A stretch of 64,000 nucleotides of DNA from Perognathus longimembris pacificus (Eukaryota > Chordata > Mammalia > Rodentia > Heteromyidae): NCBI RefSeq assembly GCF_023159225.1, contig NC_063170.1, forward strand, positions 25,818,301-25,882,300, read 5' to 3'. The translations under genes and the position numbers were made by a program. Shown piece by piece: positions 10,602-20,539 of this stretch. The number at the start of each line of letters is the position of its first letter. Within the stretch, counting starts at the first letter, position 1. Under the pieces are notes generated by a model. It was given only the letters and a program-made list of their open reading frames with translations, searched no databases and had not been told where the DNA came from.

Positions 10602-10690
10602 GATACCAGGCGACAGTGGTTCACCCTGTAATCCTAGCTTCTTAGGAGACTGAGATCTGAGAATCACAGTTCAAAACCAGCCTGGACAAC
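10602..10690 (+). mobile_element. SINE-A left half, split by L1
   Basis: Only the 7SL-like half is here (ctgtaatcctagcttcttag, ttcaaaaccagcctgg). The rest resumes at 11606, after an L1 insertion. Confidence 0.85.
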
Positions 10691-11605
10691 AACAAATGCT
10701 GGAGGGGGTGCGGGGAAAGAGGAACCCTTCTCCATTGTTGGTGGGAGTGCAAATTAGTACAACCACTTTGGAGAACAGTATGGAGGTTTCTCAAAAAGCT
10801 CAATATAGACCTACCCTATGACCCAGCCATACCACTCCTAGGCATCTATCCTGAACAGCAGGTCTCAAGATATCAAAAAGACATCTGCACTTCCATGTTT
10901 ATCGTGGCACAATTCACAATAGCCAAAATATGGAAACAACCCAGATGCCCCTCCACAGATGAATGATCCAAAAAATATGGTACCTATACACAATGGAATA
11001 CTACATAGCAATTAGGAATGGTGAAATATTGTTATTCGCAGGGAAATGGTCAGAACTTGAACAACTAATGTTGAGTGAGACAAGCCTAGAACACAGAAAA
11101 CAAAGGGGCATGATCTCCCTGATATATGACTGTTAAGGGAGACGGAGAGACAGTAGAGACCAGGTCTGTGAAACTAAAAACTGCTTGTCACATGGTATTT
11201 CCCACAGGATTGAGGCAGCGACCCAACAGTATGTAACTAAAACCAAACAACTACTCAACATATAAAGGTCAAAAATTGACCTCTCAGTGGAATACAATAG
11301 CTCAAAAGCTAGGTATGTATGTTCATATAAGACTACTGTTGACATATTGTCTAATGTCAACATTACATTTAAGCCCTAGGTGAATTTTCTTGGGCTTGGC
11401 CACGTGGCTACTGTATATGTTCTTGATACATTGTACATTGTATATATGTCTACCTGACCTAGAGAAGGGAAAGAAAAACAGGGCGTAAGATATCACAAGA
11501 AATGTACACACTGCCCTACTATGTAACTGTACTCTTTTTGCACAACACCTTGTCAAAAAAAATTTGTGTTCAATTAATAAATAAATTAAATTTTTTAAAA
11601 AAACA
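10685..11605 (+). mobile_element. 5'-truncated LINE-1 inside SINE-A
   Basis: Begins in the L1 ORF2 3' coding region (gtgggagtgcaaattagtac, ctatgacccagccataccac, acacaatggaatactacata) and continues through a 3' UTR to ttaataaataaatt and an A-rich tail. It splits a SINE-A; imperfect target repeats (aaaccagcctgga and aaacaccctgga) flank it. The reading frame is interrupted, so no active protein is encoded. Confidence 0.9.
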
Positions 11606-11765
11606 CCCTGGAGAGGAAAAGCCTGTGAGACTCCTATCTCCAATTAACTACCAGAAAACGGGAAGTGGTGCTGTGGCTCAATGTGGTAGAGTGCTAGCCT
11701 TAAACAAAAAGAGCTCAGGGACAGCACCCAGGCCCTGAGATCAAGCCCTACAACTGACAGCTTCA
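11606..11765 (+). mobile_element. SINE-A right half, split by L1
   Basis: Continues the element begun at 10602: ctgtgagactcctatctcca, gctgtggctcaatgtggtag, and gagatcaagccctacaact at the end. Confidence 0.87.
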
Positions 11766-11844
11766 CTGCAAGCTGACCTGGCTGTCCCTCCACCAGGGAC
11801 TTGGCCACAGCCAGAGGATCAGGCTGAGCCCCCATCCTCAATTA

Positions 11845-11936
11845 CCTCTTTCCTTCCTTCTCCCTCCCTCTCCCTTCCTGCCTCCCATCCCCTCTCCTGC
11901 ACCCCTCCCTCCCTTCCTCCCTTCCTTCCTTTGCCT
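11845..11936. repeat. CT-rich polypyrimidine tract
   Basis: Degenerate CCTT/CCCT tract lying at the tail side of the reverse SINE-C that follows. Likely a mutated reversed A/G tail. Confidence 0.8.
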
Positions 11937-11939
11937 ACT

Positions 11940-12061
11940 TTCCCATACTAGGGCTTGAACTCAGAGCCTTGCACTTTCCAGGCAGGTGCTCTACCATTTG
12001 AGCCAGAGCTTCAAGCCTTTTTGCTTTATTTATTCACTTAAATATTTACTAACTTTTTGCT
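11940..12061 (-). mobile_element. SINE-C, reverse, tRNA-like part
   Basis: The plus strand reads actagggcttgaactcagag and gctctaccatttgagccaga. The rest of this element is displaced to 12296-12430 by a SINE-A insertion. Confidence 0.7.
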
Positions 12062-12295
12062 GTTATTGGTCTTGGGGCTTGAACTCGAGGGCTGGGTGCT
12101 GTCCCTGAGCTTTTCCACTCAAGGCTAGTGCTCTACCACTTTGACTCACAGCTCCACTTTCAGTTTTCTGGTGGTTAATTGGAGATAAGAGTCTCACAGA
12201 CATTCCTTCCTAGGCTGGCTTTGAACCATGATCCTCAAATATCAGCCTCCTGAGTAGCAAGGATTACAGGCATGAGCCATCAGCATCTGATTCAG
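12062..12295 (-). mobile_element. SINE-A inserted in SINE-C, reverse
   Basis: Complete reverse SINE-A from gtcttggggcttgaactcga to gattacaggcatgagccatc. It interrupts a SINE-C, which dates SINE-C as older. Confidence 0.9.
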
Positions 12296-12430
12296 TTATT
12301 CCAGCATGGACCATGATCCACTTATTGGTTGATATGATGCCTCATTAACTTTTTGACCAGGTTGGCCTTGAGTGTGATCTTTCTCAACTCCAGCTCCTGA
12401 GTAGCTGGGATTACATATGTGACCCACAGA
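12296..12430 (-). mobile_element. SINE-C, reverse, 7SL-like part
   Basis: Contains ttttgaccaggttggccttg and cctgagtagctgggattaca, the reverse of a B1-like half. Joined in origin to 11940-12061. Confidence 0.7.
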
Positions 12431-13039
12431 GCTCTATTTCTAAGAAGAAGGAAACAACAACAACAACAAATCCTAGAATTGCTATGGATTCAATGGATGG
12501 TGTGTGTGAAGCCACTCACTGTCAGTCCTCGGAAGCTCTTTCACTATTTCCATGTGTCAACATCCCTACAGGGCATCAATCCTGCACAGTACCCCAACCT
12601 GATCCCCCGAGCTTCTTTCCTAGCAGACCCCAGGAGTAACCTGTGTCTGGGTAACAAGTATCTGAGGCAGCAGGTGAGAGCAAACAGGTCGGGTGATTTG
12701 GCTCAGGTCACAGGATGACTCAAAACCAGTGCTGGTGTCCATATCTCCAATTCCAAGCCAGGGCCCCTCTGGGCGGTGCCTGCCACTCTCTCCCGGAGTG
12801 TGTGCCAGAGAGCTCCGCTATGTGTCGCCTCATAAGAATCTGTCCTGGGGCCATTGGTCATCACCTGGCCAAGAGTGACAGCAAAAATTCCCAAGAGAGA
12901 AGACAAGAGAGCCTCCTCAGAGTTCACACAGCCCAGGAAGGACCCCAGGAAGGAGAGCCCCTCCAGGAGCAGAAACCAAACACAGAACAGAAAAGACAGA
13001 TCTACTTCACAGTAAAATGCCTGGCTATTGTAAAGCCAC
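12431..13039. other. Unique DNA, no supported gene
   Basis: Contains a short AAC run (12453-12470). A 196-codon minus frame spans 12703-13293 but its upstream third is antisense to L1, which argues against a gene. Confidence 0.5.
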
Positions 13040-13395
13040 ATATACCATAAGCAAGGGGTAACAGACAAGTGGTAAATGGGGAGGGGGGATCTTTGTGAAG
13101 CAGAGGACAAAGGGTTAACATCTGTAATAGACAAAGAGCTCTTACAAACAAAAAAGAAAAGGGCAAACAACCCCCGAAAGAAATTATGGCAAAGGACATG
13201 AATAGGCCATTCACCAAGAAAGGAGGCTGAGTGACCACAGACAATGCAAAGATGGCCCACATTGGTGGCCAGGGGAATGCAAATTAACCCCACAATGAGC
13301 CATCACCCAGGAAAATTTGAAGAACAGTAACATACACACTGGCTGGCAGAGCTTGGGGAACAGACTCAGCTCAAGCAGGGTCATTGAAAATATAA
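13040..13395 (+). mobile_element. LINE-1 ORF2 relic
   Basis: Phrases agggttaacatctgtaatag, acaaagagctcttacaaaca, atgaataggccattcaccaa and ggaatgcaaattaaccccac fit the L1 ORF2 3' region in forward orientation. Diverged and frame-broken. Confidence 0.78.
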
Positions 13396-13406
13396 ATTAT
13401 TTCCCA

Positions 13407-13408
<2 letters not shown>

Positions 13409-13446
<38 letters not shown>
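13409..13446. repeat. (GT)n microsatellite
   Basis: GT run of about 38 bases abutting the tail side of a reverse SINE-A. Confidence 0.95.
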
Positions 13447-13448
<2 letters not shown>

Positions 13449-13504
13449 ATGCCAATATTAAAGCTTGAACCCAGGGCTTGGGAGCTGTCCTTGAGCATCT
13501 TTTT
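13447..13504 (-). mobile_element. SINE-A fragment, split by SINE-B
   Basis: Start (plus-strand sense) of a reverse SINE-A: gcttgaacccagggcttggg. Interrupted by SINE-B at 13505. Confidence 0.8.
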
Positions 13505-13713
13505 TTTTTTTTTTTTTTTTTTTTTTGCCAGTTCTGGGGCTTGACCTCAGGGCCTAAGCACTGTCCCTGGCTGTTTTTTGCTCAAAGCTAACACTCTACC
13601 TCGAGCCACAGTGGCGCTTCTGGCTTTTTCTATATATGTGGTGCTGAGGAATCGAACCCAGGCCTTCATGTATATGAGAAAAGCACTCTAACACTAGGCC
13701 ATAATCCCAGCCC
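13505..13713 (-). mobile_element. SINE-B inserted in SINE-A, reverse
   Basis: Starts with the reversed A tail (run of T) and ends at aggccataatcccagccc. Flanking repeats tgagcatcttttt (about 13492-13504) and tgagtatcttttt (13714-13726) differ by one base. Both halves present. Confidence 0.93.
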
Positions 13714-13925
13714 TGAGTATCTTTTTGTTCAAATGAAGCACTCTACCACTGGAGGCACAGCTCTATTTCCCATATTTTGGTTTTGGTTTTGGTTGCTATT
13801 GTGGTTGTTTTATAGTTTGTCAGAGATAAGAGTCTTAAGAACTTTCCTGCCTCAGCTGGCTTCAAACCACAATCCTCAGATCTCAGTCTTCTGAGCAGCT
13901 AGGATTACAGGCAGGAGCCACTTGG
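13714..13925 (-). mobile_element. SINE-A remainder, reverse
   Basis: Continues the SINE-A from 13447: ctctaccactggaggcacag, agctggcttcaaaccacaat, and aggattacaggcaggagcca at the end. A TTTTGG expansion sits near 13777-13793. Confidence 0.85.
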
Positions 13926-14085
13926 CCCTTGGACAATTCTGGATTTTTGGTTATTACTTGGAGATAAGAGTCTCATAGACTTTCCTTCTGAGCTAGCTTT
14001 GAACTATGATCCTCAGATCTCAGCTTCCTGAGTAGTTAGGATTACTACTGACACCTGGCACTGGCACCTGGCTTATTTCTAATAT
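13926..14085 (-). mobile_element. SINE-A fragment, reverse
   Basis: Only the 7SL-like half plus linker is present (ggagataagagtctcataga, ctgagtagttaggattacta). Immediately follows another SINE-A, giving two in tandem. Confidence 0.8.
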
Positions 14086-14368
14086 TTTGAGAAGAAATTA
14101 GCTTCAGAGAAAATTCAAGGAGTTCTATTAGGAATTTGTATTTTAAACATATATTTCTCATTGAAAAGTAGTAATGTTCCCTTTATAATATTTTCTAAAC
14201 CTGAAAATCTAGGTAGAAATTTAAATGCCATTAGCAGAAATGGCAGTGTGTTCAAATGGGACCTACAAATTTGTAACACTGAGGACAAAGCAAACTAAAT
14301 CTACCTAACTTAATGTTTTGTCATCTAAATTAACAATGCTTCTTCCTAGTAGCTTTGCAATGTCATCT

Positions 14369-14370
<2 letters not shown>
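14086..14370. other. AT-rich unique DNA
   Basis: About 280 bases of AT-rich single-copy sequence; nothing recognisable. Confidence 0.45.

Positions 14371-14411
<41 letters not shown>
14371..14411. repeat. (GT)n microsatellite
   Basis: Uninterrupted GT run of about 40 bases. Confidence 0.95.
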
Positions 14412-14413
<2 letters not shown>

Positions 14414-14444
14414 AAGTGAGGAAATTTGAAAACCCTCAAATAGT

Positions 14445-14665
14445 TCTTCCTTTTTGGCGTGTATACCATTGCTGGGGCTTGAACTCAGGGCTTAGGCACT
14501 GCTCCTGTGCTTCTTTTGCTCAAGGCTCTACCACTTAAGCCATCGATCCATTTCTGACTTTCTAGACTGACTTTTTTGGTCCAGGCTGACCTCGAACTTT
14601 GATCCTCCAATCTCAGCCTCCTGAGTAGTTTGGATTTCAGGCATGAGCCACCATCACTCGGCCTT
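14445..14665 (-). mobile_element. SINE-A, reverse
   Basis: Runs from ctggggcttgaactcagggc to ggcatgagccaccatcactc, with an internal deletion in the linker between halves. Confidence 0.87.
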
Positions 14666-15430
14666 CCCTTTAGATTTAGTACAAGGAATCTCCCTTCATT
14701 GGGATCCCCAGATTCCAAGTAATGAAAAAGAGATTTATACAAAGGCGTGAGGGGAACTCCCATGCCCTAGACCTGTGGGTGAGCAGACAAAACCTGAAAG
14801 GGGAGGACTGGGGTTGTGAGGATGTGAGCTCAGAGGCCTCGCCAGCCCATCCCGGGTCTTTGACAGCTGTCCCAAACTGAGATGGCATCTGGTCCTTCAT
14901 AATGAATTTCTGTCACTCACTGACGGTGGCAGGAGCACAGCAACTCCCTTCTCAGCCAGGATCACTCTGACAAGAGACTCTAATGCCAGCAGCCACAGTA
15001 CCCAGGCCAGGGTCCCTGTCTTTGAAGGTCAGACACAGTCTGGGAGGCAGACATGGCCCTGACCATCTCATCTCGGCTGGGCAGCCATGATGTATACCAT
15101 AACACAAGGTAGACCAGAACAGCCCTGTCATGTGGAATGAGAGATCACAGGGGCTGGATCCCATCTTCCCTGCTCCTGTAACACCTGACTAGACATGGGG
15201 CTTAGGTTAGACAAAGCACCCAAAATGTGGCTGTAACAAACCAAACGACAGGGCAGCCCTGGTTGGGACTCAACTGCTATATCCAACCTGCAGAGGTAGA
15301 AGACACAGCAAGCATAATTTCCTTTGCTCTGTCAGATGTGGTAGAACCTTGGTTCCTCCTCACTCCCTTCTCAGTTCCTTCTCACCACCACCACACTATG
15401 AAAGGGCAAATTAGACTCCTCTTCCTCCTC
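14666..15430. other. Unique DNA, no supported gene
   Basis: About 0.77 kb with no recognisable repeat or coding signal. Several overlapping short frames on both strands. Confidence 0.45.
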
Positions 15431-15431
15431 T

Positions 15432-15668
15432 TTTCTTTTCTGGTCCTGGAGCTTGAACTCAGGGCCTGGGCACTAACCTTGAGCTCTTTTGTCCATGGCT
15501 AGCATTGTACCAATTTGAGACATAGCTCCACTTCCAGTTTTCTGGTGGTTGATTGGAGATTAGAGTCTCACGGACTTTCCTGCCCAGGCTGGCTTCTAAG
15601 CTCCATCCTCAGATCTCAGTTTCCAGAGCAGCTAGGATTACAGGCATGAACTACCAGCGCCTGGCACT
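15432..15668 (-). mobile_element. SINE-A, reverse
   Basis: From cttttctggtcctggagctt to catgaactaccagcgcctgg; both halves recognisable. Confidence 0.9.
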
Positions 15669-15734
15669 CTCCCTTTAGGCTGCCTCCTGCATCCTGTAGG
15701 AAGTCTTCCCTGATGATGCAATCCCACAAGCTCT

Positions 15735-15776
15735 CTTTGTCTCTCTGTCTGTGTCTGTGTCTGTGTCTCTCTCCTC
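15735..15776. repeat. TCTGTG/TCTC short tandem repeat
   Basis: Short run of TCTGTG units flanked by TCTC. Codes only for low-complexity Leu/Cys or Thr/Gln strings. Confidence 0.85.
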
Positions 15777-16454
15777 CAGCAGCATCCCTCTTCTCCACCA
15801 GCCCAGGAAAAGCTGTCCTCCCCCATGGAGCCTGGTACTCAATTCTGGCCAATGAGGGGGTTAGGAGCCTGGGGCTACCCTCCCTCTTCCATTCTCACTG
15901 ATAAAATGGGAAGATGTAGCCCCACTAGGGTGCGGACAATGCCACTCACATTTAAGAAGTGACCTGTGAGCTGGGACTGATACCTTTTGTGTGTGAAGGT
16001 GGTGGGCCTGTGCACACAGACTGTCACATGAGGGCCTCTGGGCTGTGCAGAAACTTGGCTCTGGCTAATCCACATAGCTGTAGCAGAGAGGTCCCACAGA
16101 AGCCTCCCCCTCTGACTAGCTCACTCCTCTGCTGCTCCTTCATGCTTTGTGTCTAATAGCCTGCACCTGGGGCTCCCTCGGAGAACTCCCTGGGGCCCTG
16201 GCTTTCCTGCTAGGCCTGGTGGACCAAACCTGTGCCCTCTTTCCAAAGACAGCAGTATTTTGTAACCATCTGAGGTAGAGAGCAGAAATCCTGAAAAAGA
16301 AGATACTAGTAAATGCTGGTTACTGTGCCCAGTACCCAACCTGCCTCTAGCTTCTGCTTCACAGGTTAAGCCAGCTTTAGTTGAGACTTCTGGGATATAC
16401 TGTCAGGAACATTCTGAGACAGAAAGGCCACATTTTTGCACTTTTGTTAGCATG
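15777..16454. other. Unique DNA, no supported gene
   Basis: About 0.7 kb of single-copy sequence with no coding, RNA or repeat signature that I can support. Confidence 0.45.
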
Positions 16455-16503
16455 ATCTCTCTGTCTCTCTGTCTGTTTGTCTCTCTCTCCTCTCTCTCTC
16501 ATG
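16455..16503. repeat. (TCTC/TCTG) pyrimidine repeat
   Basis: Imperfect TC tract of about 50 bases immediately upstream of an L1 3' end. Confidence 0.85.
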
Positions 16504-16519
16504 CACACACTCGGAGTTG

Positions 16520-17170
16520 CACACACACCTTTAAGAACAATTTCTAGAAGTCCAAAGGTTTTCCTACACAATGAGAAACACAATGGCAAGACCACGGTGG
16601 AAAACAGAACATCCATTCCTCAAACACTTAAACCGAGAATTCTCAATATGTCCCAGCAATTCTTCTCTGCATCTGGGTCCCAAAGATTGAAAAGCAGGGT
16701 CCTGGATGTCTGTATACTCATGTTCACATTAGCATCATCACCACAGTCAAAAGGAAGAAGCAACCTGGGTGTCCATGGATGAATAAAATGATCAACAAAA
16801 TGCAGTTTATACATACAATAACTACTCAGCCCCCCCCAAAAGAATGAGATTCTCACACAGGAGCTAAAGCATGAACCTTGAAGACATTATGCTAATGAAA
16901 TCATTCAGAGACAGGACCAGGAGTGTATGGTTCCACTCCTGCTAGACATATGAGCTAGGCAAATCATAAAGGCAGAACAAAGGCCATGGTTTCTGAGGTT
17001 GAGTGGAGGTGGGAACTGGGAATTTCCTTGGGGAAGCTGATAAGGGTCTAAATGGGGTGATGATGGCTGAGCAGTATGGTGAATTACTTTAATTCCACAC
17101 CAAAGGGGTTAATTCCATGCCAAAGGTAAATGTGTGCTCTATATACTTTTCCACAATAAAAAGTTGAAAA
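16520..17170 (+). mobile_element. LINE-1 3' end, old (L1M type)
   Basis: Follows the order of an old L1M 3' end: ctgtatactcatgttcacat, gtgtccatggatgaataaaa, gagtgtatggttccactcct, ggttgagtggaggtgg, and a tail ending caataaaaagttgaaaaca. Strongly diverged and non-coding. Confidence 0.72.
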
Positions 17171-17540
17171 CATGAGACTAAAAATATGATCACAATAACA
17201 ATAACACAAAACCCACATATGCTACCCTGGGATATACCCACCAGAAAAATCACAGGACTCTGAAAAAAATCATAAAACTTTAGGAAGATGTAAAAGTTGA
17301 TCCAAGTAAATTGTGGTATACTATGTTCATGGAGAAAAAGAATAATAGCAGAACACAGACAAAGCCTTCTGAATCAATCTATTCTATAATGTCATTCCAA
17401 TCAAGGCCTCAACAGAGATTTTCATTGAATTTAGTAAGCCAATTCCAAAACTCTTAAGGAGGATTCTAATACAAGAATAATGAAATACAAGGTGTTGAAC
17501 TTTGGAGTGAAGTATAGCATCCACATAGAAAACAGCAATT
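17171..17540 (+). mobile_element. LINE-1 ORF2 fragment
   Basis: Contains tgtcattccaatcaaggcct, tttcattgaatttagtaagc and acaagaataatgaaatacaa, resembling an ORF2 segment that lies upstream of the 3' region. Separate insertion or rearranged copy; frame broken. Confidence 0.55.
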
Positions 17541-17730
17541 ATGCTAGTCACTTGTGGCTCATGCCTGTAATCCTAGTTAATCAAGATGCTGAGATCTAAG
17601 GATTATGGTTCAAAACCAGTTGGGGCAGGAAGGCCTGTGAGACTCTTATCTCTAAATTAACCAGCAAAAAGATGGAAGTGGAGCTGTGGCTCAAGTGGTA
17701 GAGCATCAGCCTTGAGTGAAAAAGCTGTAA
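17541..17730 (+). mobile_element. SINE-A left part, split by L1 tail
   Basis: 7SL-like half and most of the ID-like half: gctcatgcctgtaatcctag and gctgtggctcaagtggtaga. Resumes at about 17966. Confidence 0.87.
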
Positions 17731-17965
17731 TAGAGATGAGTGTTTCTAGACTATTGGAGGACACTTTGGACTTGGACTTTTGAGCAATTTCTGGAGCTAA
17801 TGTGCATCTCATGGGTGGAGATGGGAGGAAAAACTGGGAGACACCAAGGGAAGGGGAGACATGGTTCAGAAAGAATTGTACTCATTACCTGATTCATGTA
17901 ACTGTAACCCCTCTGTATGTCAACTTTACAATAAAACTTTTTTAAAGAAAAATTTTTTAAAAAAG
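17731..17965 (+). mobile_element. Short LINE-1 3' end inside SINE-A
   Basis: About 225 bases ending in ctgtaacccctctgtatgtc and tttacaataaaactt plus an A/T-rich tail. Flanked by similar 10-12 base repeats around gaaaaagct (left 17717-17730, right 17964-17975). The same tail motif recurs at 63850, so it marks one L1 subfamily. Confidence 0.75.
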
Positions 17966-18022
17966 AAAAAGCTATAAGAGATAGCCCAGGGCTTGAGTTC
18001 AAGTCCCAGAACCAGCAAACCC
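17966..18022 (+). mobile_element. SINE-A right end
   Basis: Completes the element begun at 17541: cccagggcttgagttcaagt and cccagaaccagcaaac. Confidence 0.8.
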
Positions 18023-18025
18023 ACA

Positions 18026-18600
18026 AATCTTCCCAAAGATCCAAGCAAATTAGAGTCTAGTCTCAGGAGACTCCTTCAGTCCTTTGCAGGCCTTGCCCAA
18101 CCCCCATCTAGGTATGCAGGAGTCTATCTTACATGAAGGCTCTGTCCATTTCCGAACTCTTCTATGCATGGATTCATACCACCCACTCTTTGAGTCCTGG
18201 TTTTGTTTTTTCCCACTCAATCTGAGTGTGCAACTTATTCTCATTGCTGCTTGAGCAACTGATCATTTTTATTTTCATGTAATGAAAATAATGATGCCCC
18301 AATGTATGACTATCTCACCCAGGATCTCCTCTTCACAGGTATTTAGCTTACAGATGTTACAACTGCACTCCATACTTGACTTTGGGCCTACATTTAACGC
18401 ACACATTTTGTTGAGCATGTTCCTAAGAATAGATCTGGGTCAGGAAAAAAAAATGTTAAGCAGGAACAGAGGTTTGTGTGGAGTGTAGGAATGTGAAGTC
18501 TTGTTTCACTAGGAATCAAAGTTCATTACAAAGCTACTATAGCTAAAAGATACATATTGACAAGTTCCCATATTTGCACTGACACACACAGTTTTCATAC
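18026..18600. other. Unique or very old repeat DNA
   Basis: No gene supported. Parts near 18190-18320 (cccactcaatctgagtgtgc, attttcatgtaatgaaaata) may be diverged antisense LINE sequence, but I cannot confirm this. Confidence 0.4.
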
Positions 18601-19110
18601 ACATGCACACACATCCACAGGCAAGCATTCACTTCCGCCCCCCCATACTCCAGCACTCAGCACAGACGACTCTCAGGCCGGACTTCCCAGACCAGATAAC
18701 TGAGTGTCGCAGTCCCTTTCAAGTGGTATCACAGCACAGTTCTGCAAGTATCCAGGAGACACAGGATGGAGAAGGGAAAGAAGAGAGAGAGCCCCCCTCC
18801 CCCACCCGCCCACTGGCTTTAAAGGGAGAACAAAGTAAGCGGGATCAGAGTATGCAAGGTGATGGCTGCGAGCTGAAGCCATTCATCACTGCCAGATGTG
18901 CAAAGGGTCAGGCCGCAGGGCAGGCTGGGAGTGCCAGCAGGGGAGGGGGGGGGGTCTGGACCACAGCCATGGCAGTGATGGACCTGCACAGTCTGTCTCC
19001 CCCTCCCCACCCCCAGGAAAGGCTGCCAGGACCCAGCTCTGAACAAAATGACAATGTGCTTTTTTTCTGTCCAGCCTAGAGGGGCTGGGGACCAGGGCTG
19101 GAGGCAGCAA
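18601..19110. other. Unique GC-richer DNA
   Basis: Single-copy DNA leading up to the hairpin cluster. Two long overlapping frames on opposite strands (18603-19079 plus, 18819-19292 minus) show no domain. A run of G (18941-18953) lies within it. Confidence 0.45.
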
Positions 19111-19185
19111 TGGCTTAATAAAGGGCTGTCAGTCAGCCCTTTAAAATACCCTCCTGCTAAAAATACCCTCCTGCTGCCGGCAGGC
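19111..19185. promoter_or_regulatory. Hairpin plus duplicated MEF2-like motif
   Basis: A perfect 9-bp inverted repeat, AAAGGGCTG (19120-19128) and CAGCCCTTT (19134-19142), is spaced by five bases. Next comes a direct duplication of aaaataccctcctgct (19143-19158, and 19159-19175 with one extra A). The second copy creates gctaaaaatac, close to the MEF2 core. The palindrome ctgccggcag closes the cluster at 19172-19181. Function is inferred, not shown. Confidence 0.4.
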
Positions 19186-19911
19186 TCACGCTTGCACAGG
19201 ACTGCCTGCCCAGGGCTTCCTGCCGCTTGAATGGTCCCCAGTGACACACAAGGACAAACGTTTGCCCAGAGAGGCCTGGTGTCGGGCAGCACACACTATT
19301 CAGCTTGTGGAATCTACCCTCTCCTCACCTTCACTTCCAAAGGCATATGGGGGGCGGGGGCAAGTGGGGTCTTGATGGTTCTGGGTGAATCCTGAGGGAC
19401 CACCTCAGCCTGTGCTTTTGAACTGGGGAGAGCTAGCCTCTCTCCTTACCCCAAAACCAGGCAAACTCTGTGGAGGATTCCAGGACCCGACAAAGAGACA
19501 CCCTGGGCCTCTGAGAGGTTCTCAGCTCAGGGGCAGGGGGAGGAGGAGGAGAGGCTCCACCAAGCTGCCCCTGGCCTGGCACCCAGAGCTTCAGCTGCAG
19601 GACAGGTTTGATAACCAAGGCCCAGCCTCTCCTGGGAAGGAGGCACAGCCCAACTCTTCTGATGAGATGGAAAAGGCTCACCTCCTGTCTGAAGTGCTCC
19701 CAGGCTGAGACAGGAGGTATAGCTTCAAAAAGACAAGTTCCCACTTACTGCCGTTGGCAAGCTTTAAGCTACAATGTCCTCGCAGACTGAGCATCCCAGT
19801 GCCTGAGGAGCTTTCCTTCTCAGCCTGCAGAGGGGCCAGGGCTCTGCAAGTTCTGTGGGAGACACTTGGAAGAAGTGGAGCAGAATCAGGTGAGTACAAG
19901 GTGTAGCCAAC
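19186..19911. other. Unique DNA, no supported gene
   Basis: Mixed GC-rich single-copy DNA between the hairpin cluster and a MIR. Overlapping frames on both strands (19385-19708 and 19433-19744) have no recognisable domain. Confidence 0.45.
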
Positions 19912-20000
19912 TGACCCTGGGCTCAGTCTGGCTCTGGCTTTATTAGCTGTGTGGTCTTGGGCAAGTTTTTTGACCTCCCTGAAGCAAAGGGCAGCAAAGC
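19912..20000 (+). mobile_element. MIR SINE core
   Basis: The phrase tattagctgtgtggtcttgg followed by gcaagttttttgacctccct is the conserved MIR core in forward orientation. Confidence 0.75.
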
Positions 20001-20070
20001 ATCCTGTGAGCTGATGGGGCACTGCATGGCTGTGACAGCCAGTGCATACAGTAAAGTGCTTGGGACTGGA

Positions 20071-20290
20071 GGCTGGGAGCTGACATTTGTCATCCTAGCT
20101 CACCAGCAGGCTGAGACTTGAGGACTGTGGTTCCAAGCCAGCCTGGGGAGGAAAGTTCCAGAGATTTGTCTCCAATTAACCAGCAAAAAAGCTGGAACTG
20201 GAAGTGTGGCTGAAATAGTAGAGCACCATCTTGAGTGAAACAAGCCAAGCAAGATTGCAAAGCCTTGAATTCAAGACCCAGTATGTATAA
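20071..20290 (+). mobile_element. SINE-A
   Basis: Both halves present but diverged: catcctagctcaccagcagg and gtggctgaaatagtagagca. Lies just upstream of the CpG island. Confidence 0.83.
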
Positions 20291-20500
20291 TAAACATATA
20301 AACTCCTTTTGATGAACTGTAACCCAATTGCTGAACCTGCAGACCAGGAGGCCCAAGGCAAGCCATAGGAAAATGTCCCGGAAATAGACCTGGGAAATGG
20401 AATTGAAGGCAGAGGGCCAGAGGGCAGGGGGCAAACTGGAGAGGCGGGTGGGACGCGGGAGTCTTTCTGATCCTCAGGGTCCCTACCGCCGGCACACTGG

Positions 20501-20526
20501 AGATCAGCTTTGCAGATCAGCTTTGC
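20501..20526. repeat. 13-bp perfect tandem duplication
   Basis: agatcagctttgc occurs twice head to tail at 20501-20513 and 20514-20526, at the edge of the CpG island. Confidence 0.9.
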
Positions 20527-20539
20527 AGGGGAGCTGGTC

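Noticed and set aside
12703..13293. 196-codon minus-strand frame with hydrophobic stretches, possible membrane protein
   Set aside because: Its first part is antisense to an L1 ORF2 relic, and antisense T-rich L1 sequence gives Phe/Leu-rich false membrane segments.
19120..19142. Rho-independent-type terminator
   Set aside because: The hairpin is followed by TTAAAAT rather than a T run, and the genome is mammalian.
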